In this document: piece after piece, positions 38,156 through 44,822 of the stretch
Layout of the letters: each line of letters starts with the position of its first letter
Position numbering within the stretch: position 1 is the stretch's first letter
The notes under the pieces: model-generated
What the model was told of the DNA's origin: nothing
The model's input: the letters and a program-made list of their open reading frames with translations, nothing else
The model's database searches: none
DNA from: Fibrobacter sp. UBA4309
GTDB taxonomy: Bacteria > Fibrobacterota > Fibrobacteria > Fibrobacterales > Fibrobacteraceae
Length of the DNA stretch: 44,822 bases
Direction of reading: 5' to 3'
NCBI RefSeq assembly: GCF_002395745.1
Contig: NZ_DGUN01000056.1
Coordinates: 1 to 44,822, forward strand
Translations under genes and position numbers: made by a program

Positions 38156-39895
38156 TTAGTAAGTGCGCCTTTCTTTGAGGCGCTTCTCGAATTCGTCGCG
38201 GGGGAGAGGTTCGTCATAGACGAATCCTTGGACCATCGGGCAGTTGATGCCTTTCAGGAATTCCAGCTGGTTGTCGGTCTCGACACCTTCGGCGATGACT
38301 TCCTTGTTGAGTTCCTGCATCATGCTCACCATGTTCTTGAGAACGATCTTGTCCTGGTCGTGTCCTTCACCGACATTGTCGAGTAGGGACTTGTCGATTT
38401 TGATGATGTTTGCATCGATGTTCGTGAGCGCGTTGAGCGTCGAGGATCCGGTGCCGAAATCGTCAATGGAAACCGAGATGCCCTTTTCTCGCAACTTGTT
38501 CACGAAGTTCTGCATGGCGACGCTGTCTTCGAAATCGGAAACTTCGGTCAGTTCGATTTCGATGTATTTGCTGTCGATGCTGTATTTCTTCATGATGGCG
38601 AGGATATCGCTTGCGAGGAACTTGTTCTTGAGATGCAGCTTGGAGAAATTTGACGAAATACGGACGGGGGAAAGTCCTGCGTCAATCCATCTGCGTAAAT
38701 CGCTGCAGACGGTCTCGAATACGTAAAAATCCAGTTGGCAGATGGACGATTCCTTTTCAAGGATGGGGAGAAACTCCGCCGGAGCCGCAATGCGGTCGCC
38801 CATGTTCCAGCGTACAAGTGCTTCGCCTCCGAAGATTTCGTGAGTCTTGATACGGATTTTCGGCTGGTAGTAGACGATGAATTCGTGCTTGTTGAAGGCT
38901 TCCAGGAATGTCGCGGATACCTGCTTCTCGTGCATGGTCTTTTCGAGCATCTTGGGCGAGAAGTAGACGATATCCTTGCCGTTCTCGTTCTTGGCCGTGT
39001 TCAGGGCGATGGAGCCTCCGTGCATGACTTCGCCCATGTTGTCGCTGGCCTTGATGGGGTAGATGCCCATGCGGGACTGTACGCAGAAATTTCGCAGGAT
39101 GTCCCTCCTGCTGCAAGAAACGTCAAGGCTCGAGAATTTCTGTACGAACGAATCCACGAATTCGTTTTTGACCAGGGCGAAAAAGTTGTCGCCGCCTAGG
39201 CGTGCGATAGACCCCCTGTCTTTCAGGAAGTTGAAGGATGTCTGTGCGAAGGTGATGATTCCGTAATCGCCGACAGCTCCGCCGAGAGTGTTGTTTATAT
39301 ACTTGTAGTTCTTGAGGTTGATGAAAATACCCGTGTACTTGGAAAGCACCTTGGATATTTTCAGGTTCAACCCGTATTGCATGATGCTGTTCGTGTTCGG
39401 AATCCCGGTCATTGCGTCGGTAACGCGGGCCGTATTTACCATGTTGGCGAGACGGGATCGTTCGAGGAGCAGGAATATGTCGAGGGCGATAAGCTTTATG
39501 GACTGGATTTCTGCTTCGTTGAACTTGTAGCCTTTTTTGGGGTTCGCCGAGAAGTTGACGATGCCGTTGTCATCGGTGCGGAACGTCTCGATGAGGCTGG
39601 CTGTTTCAATGCCGTCGGGGCTTTCGAAGAATGAGTAGGCTTTTATTTGGCGCCCCTTGTCTGTGGTGTACATCGTGCTCACCTTGACGAGGCCGATATT
39701 GAGGGCGTTTGCTACGGGAACGATAGAAGACGATATGTGCCGTTCCATATCTTCGGGATTGACGACGCTTACGTTGAGCGCGTCCCTGAAACCCTTGTAT
39801 ATGCCTTTATCGAAAAAGCCGTCCATATTTTCGCGGCATAATTTAGTAAAAAACGGACCGTATTTAAAGGTGCTGCGTAATTCGTTGTCTGTCAT
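38156..39895 (-). CDS. GGDEF/EAL domain protein, degenerate GGDEF
   Basis: A 579-residue cytoplasmic signalling protein. N-terminal about 170 residues look like a sensor/GAF-like region. The GGDEF domain has RLGGDNFFAL instead of GGDEF, so it probably cannot make c-di-GMP. The EAL domain looks complete: GGEALVRW, SNFSKLHL, IELTEVSDF, IDDFGTGSS, KIDKSLLDN and EGVET, so it may degrade c-di-GMP. ATG 39895 (MTDNEL) is used; ATG 39928 adds 11 basic residues and cannot be ruled out, since neither has a good ribosome binding site. It faces away from the nuo operon across about 130 bases. Confidence 0.9.
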   Translation of the reverse strand: MTDNELRSTFKYGPFFTKLCRENMDGFFDKGIYKGFRDALNVSVVNPEDMERHISSSIVPVANALNIGLVKVSTMYTTDKGRQIKAYSFFESPDGIETASLIETFRTDDNGIVNFSANPKKGYKFNEAEIQSIKLIALDIFLLLERSRLANMVNTARVTDAMTGIPNTNSIMQYGLNLKISKVLSKYTGIFINLKNYKYINNTLGGAVGDYGIITFAQTSFNFLKDRGSIARLGGDNFFALVKNEFVDSFVQKFSSLDVSCSRRDILRNFCVQSRMGIYPIKASDNMGEVMHGGSIALNTAKNENGKDIVYFSPKMLEKTMHEKQVSATFLEAFNKHEFIVYYQPKIRIKTHEIFGGEALVRWNMGDRIAAPAEFLPILEKESSICQLDFYVFETVCSDLRRWIDAGLSPVRISSNFSKLHLKNKFLASDILAIMKKYSIDSKYIEIELTEVSDFEDSVAMQNFVNKLREKGISVSIDDFGTGSSTLNALTNIDANIIKIDKSLLDNVGEGHDQDKIVLKNMVSMMQELNKEVIAEGVETDNQLEFLKGINCPMVQGFVYDEPLPRDEFEKRLKERRTY

Positions 39896-39993
39896 GGGAT
39901 TGCGTCGTCTGCGCGAGGTCCGTTGCATTGCCGGGACGGGTGAGTGTATGGGCGTTTTTGCGCCCGTTTGGATTGGATGTAATGCAAAATTTC

Positions 39994-40001
39994 TATTTTT
40001 C
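39994..40001 (+). promoter_or_regulatory. Candidate promoter box for the nuo operon
   Basis: TATTTTTC preceded by TTC lies 26 bases before the nuoB ATG. A GAGG site at about 40015-40018 follows in the leader. Confidence 0.35.
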
Positions 40002-40027
40002 AGCGCGAATTTTACGAGGTAATCCCT

Positions 40028-40663
40028 ATGGGTAATGTGGCAGAAAAGCCAAATATCATAACGACCTCCCTTGACTTCTTGGTCAATTGGGGCCGGACGA
40101 ATTCCTTATGGCCGTTCCCCTACGGTACGGCGTGTTGTGCAATCGAATTCATGAGTACGGAAGTGGGTCGTTACGACCTTTCCCGTATCGGTTCCGAATA
40201 CGTGCGTTTTACGCCGCGTCAGTCCGACGTGTTGCTTGTGGCCGGTACCATTTCCTATAAGCAGGCTCCCATCCTCAAGCGTATGTACGAACAGATGGCC
40301 GAACCCCGCTGGGTAATCGCCATGGGAGCATGTGCCAGTTCCGGTGGATTTTACGACTGTTATTGCACGGTGCCGGGCATCGACCACATTATTCCGGTTG
40401 ATGTATATATCGGCGGCTGCCCGAGCCGTCCGGAAGCGTTCTTCGATGCCATGTTTGACCTGCAGAAGAAAATCAAGGACGAATCCTACATGAAACAGCG
40501 TGCCGAGCGCGTGAAGGAACAGCTCGAAATGATCAAGGCGAAGACCGCCGAGGCCAAGGCCGAGGCCCAGGAATTTGCCCGCGAAAAGATTTCCTTGGCC
40601 AAGGATTTCGTGGTCGAGAAGGAACAGGAGCTGGTCAAGAAGGCTCAATTCTGGAAGGAGTAG
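40028..40663 (+). CDS. nuoB: NADH-quinone oxidoreductase subunit B, with C-terminal helical extension
   Basis: Holds cluster N2, the last iron-sulfur centre before quinone. The four ligands are visible: Cys 36 and Cys 37 in GTACCAIE, Cys 102 in GACASSGG and Cys 131 in GGCPSRPEA. Residues about 148-211 form an extra Lys/Glu/Ala-rich helix not found in standard NuoB proteins (about 160-190 residues); it may be a coiled coil. It is the first gene of this operon: no nuoA lies upstream. ATG 40028 has GAGG about 10 bases upstream. Confidence 0.95.
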   Translation: MGNVAEKPNIITTSLDFLVNWGRTNSLWPFPYGTACCAIEFMSTEVGRYDLSRIGSEYVRFTPRQSDVLLVAGTISYKQAPILKRMYEQMAEPRWVIAMGACASSGGFYDCYCTVPGIDHIIPVDVYIGGCPSRPEAFFDAMFDLQKKIKDESYMKQRAERVKEQLEMIKAKTAEAKAEAQEFAREKISLAKDFVVEKEQELVKKAQFWKE

Positions 40664-40666
40664 AAG

Positions 40667-41281
40667 ATGGAATCTGTGGAAAAGACCGAAAAGATTGCCG
40701 CGCTCCTCGAGGAGAAGTTCGGCGCGAAGCGCGATGCGAAGGCCCGTTGGGATGTCGCCGTCGTCGTGGCTGCGGAATATTTGCCCAATGCCGTTGAATT
40801 TTTGAAGAACGATCCGGATATCCGCATGGACATGCTTGTGGATATCGCCGGCATCGACTACCTGACCTACCCGAACCACGAAGGACCGCGCTTTGCGGTT
40901 TCGTACGCTTTTAAGAGCACCGTCAACCAAGGATGCCGGTTGCGTCTGAAGGTGCTGGTCGGCGAGGACTGTCCGAAGGTCCCGACTCTTACGGGATTCT
41001 ATGACAGTGCCGATTGGCTGGAACGCGAGGTCTATGACCAGTTTGGCATCGTGTTCACTGGCCATCCGGATCTCCGCCGCCTTTTGAACCATGTGGAATT
41101 CGTGGGCCATCCGCTCCGCAAGGACTACCCCGCGCAGAAACGCCAGTGGCTTTCGACGAACGATTTCTTGCTTCCGGAACTGGAAAAGCGCCTCGAAAAA
41201 CTGGGTTACAGGATTGTGCAGCGCTCCAAGGAAGTGCTACCGAACGATGACGAATTTTTGGAAGGGAGTATCAGAGAATGA
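40667..41281 (+). CDS. nuoC: NADH-quinone oxidoreductase subunit C
   Basis: A 204-residue peripheral-arm subunit. The conserved 30-kDa-subunit signature is seen as DWLEREVYDQFGIVFTGHPD followed by LRRLLNHVEFVGHPLRKDYP. It starts three bases after nuoB with GGAG just upstream. It is a separate gene from nuoD, with a 4-base ATGA overlap, unlike the fused nuoCD of some bacteria. Confidence 0.95.
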   Translation: MESVEKTEKIAALLEEKFGAKRDAKARWDVAVVVAAEYLPNAVEFLKNDPDIRMDMLVDIAGIDYLTYPNHEGPRFAVSYAFKSTVNQGCRLRLKVLVGEDCPKVPTLTGFYDSADWLEREVYDQFGIVFTGHPDLRRLLNHVEFVGHPLRKDYPAQKRQWLSTNDFLLPELEKRLEKLGYRIVQRSKEVLPNDDEFLEGSIRE

Positions 41282-42471
41282 TCGTACTGGATCCCAATGG
41301 CGAAAAGCTCAACTTGATGCCTCTGAACGTGGGGCCGACCCATCCGGCGACCCACCACTGTATCCGCCTACTCGCTGCGCTTGATGGCGAAACCATCGTG
41401 GCGGGAGTCTCGGAAATAGGCTATATGCACCGCGGTTTCGAAAAGATGGTGGAGCGCGGGACCTGGCAGCAGGTGATTCCCTATACCGACCGTCTGAACT
41501 ACTGCTCTGCGATGATGAACAACATCGCCTTCTGCCGCGCCGTGGAAAACATGTTCGGTGTCGAGATCCCGGAACGCTGCAAGGTGCTCCGCGTCATCGT
41601 GAACGAACTTTCCCGCATTAACGACCACTTTATTTGCGTGGCCGCCGCGTTCCAGGATTTGGGCGGTACGACTCCGTTCATGTACGCGTTCAACCCGCGC
41701 GAAGAAATCATGTGCATCTGGGAAAAACTCACGGGTGCGCGCCTTACGAATAGTTTTGCCCGTATCGGTGGCCTCTACCGCGATACCTACGACGGTTTCG
41801 AACGGGAGGTTCTCGCCGCCCTTGATTCTACCGAGAAGGCTTTGAAGGACTTGCATGCCTGCCTGGACCGCAACCGCATCTTCCTTGACCGTACCGTGGG
41901 CATCGGCAAGATTTCCAAGGAACACGCCATCAGCCACGGCTGGACCGGTCCATGCCTCCGTGCTTGCGGTGTCGCCTCCGACTTGCGCAAGGACGAACCC
42001 TACTACGATTACGAGACTTATGACTGGGAAGTCGTCGTGGGCACGCAGGGCGATGCCAATGACCGCCTGCAGGTTCGTCTCGCCGAAATCGAGGAATCCG
42101 TGAAGATTGTGCGCCAGGCCCTGAAGCGGTTGACGCCAGGGCCCGTCGACATTGTCGACCCACGCATCCGCGTGCCGGCGCACAAGCTCGCCTACCAGGA
42201 CATGGAAGGCCTTATCGGACGCTTCAAGAGCGTTTACGAAGGCATTCGCGTGCCCGAAGGCGAATACTATAGCGCGAGCGAATGCGCCAATGGCGAACTC
42301 GGCTTTACCATTGTCTCGGACGGCTCCGGCCACCCGTACCGCATCAAGGTCCGTTCCCCGAGCTTGAACCATGTGGCCGCCTTCAGTGAAATCGTGGAAG
42401 GCCTTACCTTGGCCGATTCCATGGCGACCCTCCCGGGCCTCAACATGATTGCAGGAGAACTTGACCGATGA
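41278..42471 (+). CDS. nuoD: NADH-quinone oxidoreductase subunit D
   Basis: A 397-residue subunit that forms the quinone pocket with NuoB. Typical parts are LNVGPTHPATHHCIRLLAAL at the N-terminus (a His pair for quinone), GYMHRGFEKMVERGTWQQ, YTDRLNY and the ELSRINDHF segment. The C-terminus LNMIAGELDR replaces the more common DIVFGEVDR. Overlaps nuoC and nuoE by 4 bases each, so it is tightly coupled. Confidence 0.95.
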   Translation: MIVLDPNGEKLNLMPLNVGPTHPATHHCIRLLAALDGETIVAGVSEIGYMHRGFEKMVERGTWQQVIPYTDRLNYCSAMMNNIAFCRAVENMFGVEIPERCKVLRVIVNELSRINDHFICVAAAFQDLGGTTPFMYAFNPREEIMCIWEKLTGARLTNSFARIGGLYRDTYDGFEREVLAALDSTEKALKDLHACLDRNRIFLDRTVGIGKISKEHAISHGWTGPCLRACGVASDLRKDEPYYDYETYDWEVVVGTQGDANDRLQVRLAEIEESVKIVRQALKRLTPGPVDIVDPRIRVPAHKLAYQDMEGLIGRFKSVYEGIRVPEGEYYSASECANGELGFTIVSDGSGHPYRIKVRSPSLNHVAAFSEIVEGLTLADSMATLPGLNMIAGELDR

Positions 42472-43529
42472 GAGAACATATCCAGGGTGCTGTACAGTTT
42501 GTCAGCAACAACCATTTGAAGTTCGACCGTCCGGCACAGCCTATCGATGCGCTGCCGGATCCGGGCCAGAAGTTTGGCTATGTGAACAAGCCTGTCCCGC
42601 AACCTTCTGCAAAGGAAGTGCTCGCCAAGCTCGACACTCCCGAAATCAAGGAACGTTGCGCCGACTTGCTCAGCCGTTATCCGGTAGGCCAGGGTGCGCT
42701 TCTCGAAGTGCTTTGGCTGGTGCAGGGCGTGTTCGGCTGGGTTCCCACCGAAGGTATCCGCTGGGCGGCAAACGTCTGCGGTTGCGCTCCGGCACATGCG
42801 CTCGGCGTCGCGACCTTCTATACCATGTACAACCACGCTCCGAAGGGCAAGTTCCTGTTGCAGTTCTGCCGCAACATCAGCTGCACCATCAAGGGCGCCA
42901 TGCCGCTTATCAAGTATGTGGAAAACAAGCTCGGCATCAAGAGCGGCGAGACCACTCCCGACGGCATGTTCACTATCCTCCAGGTAGAATGCCTGGGTAG
43001 CTGCGGCAACGGCCCGATGATGCTCGTGAACGACGACTTCGCGACCGACGTCGTGGACGGTCAGCTCAAGATGAAGCGCGGCACGACCCTTACCGAAGAA
43101 AGCATCGACCGCATTATCGACTGGTGCAAGGCTCACGTGAACGACATGCCGAAACACGACGTTCTCGGTGGAATCGTGAAGGGCCACGGCGGCCACCCCG
43201 GTGCTCCGGGCGCTACGGCCAAGCCGCAGGTCGCCGACTACGCTCCGCCTTCTCCGGTGCTGAACGTGAAGGCCGAAGCCGACGAGACGGGCGCCACCCT
43301 CACATGGAAGGGCGCTCCCGAATTTACGAAGATCGTGGTGGAAAAGAAGAACGGTTCTAAGTGGGATGTCGTTGGCGAACCCGGCGTGAAGGACAAGGCG
43401 TTTGTGGACGCTGCCGGCAAGGTCGGCGACGTGTACCGCATGATTGCCACTTCCGGCGAACGTACGGCCAAGCCTTCTAACGAGGCCGTGACCACCCAGA
43501 AGCCGGCTCCGGTCGAGGAGGCAAAGTAA
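42468..43529 (+). CDS. nuoE: NADH-quinone oxidoreductase subunit E fused to a fibronectin III-like domain
   Basis: A 353-residue protein, about twice the usual NuoE length. The thioredoxin-like core (about 50-225) carries the 2Fe-2S ligands Cys 134, Cys 139, Cys 175 and Cys 179 in QFCRNISC and VECLGSCG. The N-terminal about 45 residues are an extra extension. After a His/Gly/Pro/Ala-rich linker (about 238-260) comes a fibronectin III-like beta domain (about 262-343: SPVLNVKAEADETGATLTW, KIVVEKKNGSKWDVVG, YRMIATSGERTAKPSNEA) and a short Pro/Glu tail. Such a domain is not part of known complex I cores as far as I know; it may contact other subunits. No frameshift or stop separates the parts. 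Confidence 0.93.
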   Translation: MREHIQGAVQFVSNNHLKFDRPAQPIDALPDPGQKFGYVNKPVPQPSAKEVLAKLDTPEIKERCADLLSRYPVGQGALLEVLWLVQGVFGWVPTEGIRWAANVCGCAPAHALGVATFYTMYNHAPKGKFLLQFCRNISCTIKGAMPLIKYVENKLGIKSGETTPDGMFTILQVECLGSCGNGPMMLVNDDFATDVVDGQLKMKRGTTLTEESIDRIIDWCKAHVNDMPKHDVLGGIVKGHGGHPGAPGATAKPQVADYAPPSPVLNVKAEADETGATLTWKGAPEFTKIVVEKKNGSKWDVVGEPGVKDKAFVDAAGKVGDVYRMIATSGERTAKPSNEAVTTQKPAPVEEAK

Positions 43530-43531
43530 TT

Positions 43532-44822
43532 ATGGCTGAATGTGTGAAAGTTTGTACGCAAAATTTTGGCAAGGGCGCCCAGGACATCGAAGTCTACAAG
43601 AAGCTGGGCGGCTATGCGAACATCTCTGAACGCCTCTTCAACATGAGCCAGTTCGAGCTCATCGACTACGTGCAGCGCTCTAACCTGCGTGGCCGTGGTG
43701 GTGCAGGCTTCCCGACCGGCATGAAGTGGAGTTTTGTTCCCCGCAATTCCGGCAAGCCCGTGTACATCGTGGTGAATGCCGACGAAGGCGAAGGCGGTAC
43801 GTTCAAGGACCACTTCCTGATGATGGAAGATCCGCATCGCCTCATCGAAGGCCTGATTATCGCGGCTTGGGCGCTCGGCAGCCGCGCGGCATACATCTAC
43901 TGCCGTGGCGAATTCCTGCCCTGCATCGAGAGCATCAACAAGGCCTTGAACCAGGCATACGCTGCCGGTTACCTCGGCGAAAATATCATGGGCACCAAGT
44001 TCTGCTTCGATATCTTCGTGCATCGCGGTGCTGGCGCCTACATTTGCGGTGAAGAAACTGCTTTGATTAACTCGCTCGAAGGCCAGAAGGGTCAGCCCCG
44101 CCTCAAGCCGCCTTTCCCGGCGGTGAGCGGTGCGTGGAAATCCCCGACGTGCGTGAACAACGTGGAAACCATCATGGCGCTCCCGTGGATTCTGCAGCAC
44201 GATCCGAGCGAATACGCCAAGATGGGTACGCCCCGTGCCGGCGGTACGAAGGTGTTCTGCATCAGCGGCGACGTGAAGAATCCGGGCGTGTACGAGGCTC
44301 CTCTCGGTACCCCGATGATGACGATGATCAACGAATATGCCGGCGGCGTCGTAGGCGGAAAGCTCAAGGCCGTACTCCCCGGCGGTTCCTCCTGCGCTCC
44401 TTTGACAGCCGAAGAAGCTGCCGTTGCGACGATGGACTATGAATGCCTCGCCTCGATGAAGACGATGTTCGGTTCGGGCGCCATGATCGTGATCAACGAT
44501 ACGCACAACATGGCTGAGCTCCTGAACGTGCTCGGCAACTTCTACAGCCACGAATCTTGCGGCCAGTGCACTCCGTGCCGCGAAGGAACGGGTCTTTTGC
44601 ACCGCATTCTGAACCAGATTGTGGAAGGCAAGGGTCACGATGGCGACGTGGAACTCATGCAGAGTCTTTCTGGCGGCTTTGGCGGCGTGACGATTTGTCC
44701 GCTGTCTATTTCGCTCGGCGGCCCGGTAGGCTCCTACACGGCGAAGTTCCGCGCAGACTTCGATGAATTAATCGCAAAGAACCCCGAACATGCCAAGCCG
44801 CGTGTTCAGGAAAACTATCGTC
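43532..44822 (+). CDS. nuoF: NADH-quinone oxidoreductase subunit F (cut by window end)
   Basis: About 430 residues are visible, with no stop before the window end. It binds NADH, FMN and cluster N3. Motifs: LRGRGGAGFPTGMKW (NADH/FMN loop), VNADEGEGGTFKDH, GAYICGEETALINSLEG, and the 4Fe-4S ligands in ESCGQCTPCREG with the later Cys in GVTICPLS. The usual GEPGT-KDR reads GEGGT-KDH, with Gly for Pro and His for Arg beside FMN. Starts two bases after the nuoE stop. Confidence 0.96.
   Translation, partial: MAECVKVCTQNFGKGAQDIEVYKKLGGYANISERLFNMSQFELIDYVQRSNLRGRGGAGFPTGMKWSFVPRNSGKPVYIVVNADEGEGGTFKDHFLMMEDPHRLIEGLIIAAWALGSRAAYIYCRGEFLPCIESINKALNQAYAAGYLGENIMGTKFCFDIFVHRGAGAYICGEETALINSLEGQKGQPRLKPPFPAVSGAWKSPTCVNNVETIMALPWILQHDPSEYAKMGTPRAGGTKVFCISGDVKNPGVYEAPLGTPMMTMINEYAGGVVGGKLKAVLPGGSSCAPLTAEEAAVATMDYECLASMKTMFGSGAMIVINDTHNMAELLNVLGNFYSHESCGQCTPCREGTGLLHRILNQIVEGKGHDGDVELMQSLSGGFGGVTICPLSISLGGPVGSYTAKFRADFDELIAKNPEHAKPRVQENYR

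Overview
The window looks like chromosomal DNA of a fibrolytic bacterium of the Fibrobacter lineage. This is inferred from content, not from a search. There are five secreted glycoside hydrolases (two GH9, two GH26, one GH5), serine-rich linkers, a short basic C-terminal tail on one GH9, a CotH-type lipoprotein, and a conserved C-terminal sorting-like module on most exported enzymes. Most of the window is moderately GC-rich. The stretch from about 32.8 to 36.7 kb is much richer in A+T and looks like an accessory island. No rRNA, tRNA, CRISPR array or transposase was seen.

Layout: (1) 1-9054, + strand, an envelope and isoprenoid cluster: pyrH (partial), frr, uppS, cdsA, a small lipoprotein, dxr and rseP. 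A secreted esterase and a GH9 endoglucanase lie between dxr and rseP, bounded by two terminators. (2) 9055-10554, a hairpin-rich convergent gap, an HMGL-like aldolase on the minus strand, and a 399-base intergenic region with inverted repeats. (3) 10555-16838, + strand: a second GH9, an M6-type metalloprotease and a CotH-like lipoprotein. (4) 16842-27857, minus strand: aldose 1-epimerase, GH26, GH5, GH26, GH57, hpt and a small membrane protein, read as a mannan-use locus leading into cytoplasmic sugar and purine genes. (5) 28048-32782: mnmE, a GRP/DMT-type sugar transporter, an unknown protein, an arylamine-N-acetyltransferase-like protein and a lipoprotein. (6) 32783-36767, the AT-rich island: a zinc phospholipase/nuclease-like protein, a tandem-domain protein of unknown role and a 55-residue orphan RelB/DinJ-type antitoxin. 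(7) 36768-39895: a MATE exporter and a GGDEF/EAL protein. (8) 40028 to the end: nuoB, C, D, E and F (partial) of respiratory complex I, without nuoA in front.

The secreted hydrolases would cut cellulose and mannan outside the cell. The GRP-type permease and the epimerase could then take up and prepare sugars, and complex I serves energy conservation. Two sequence-level patterns stand out. First, arrays of 7-base units fitting CTRNYNA occur at four intergenic places that serve six gene starts. Second, a box resembling the Bacteroidota -7 element (TAnnTTTG) recurs a few bases before many start codons, often with no clear Shine-Dalgarno sequence.
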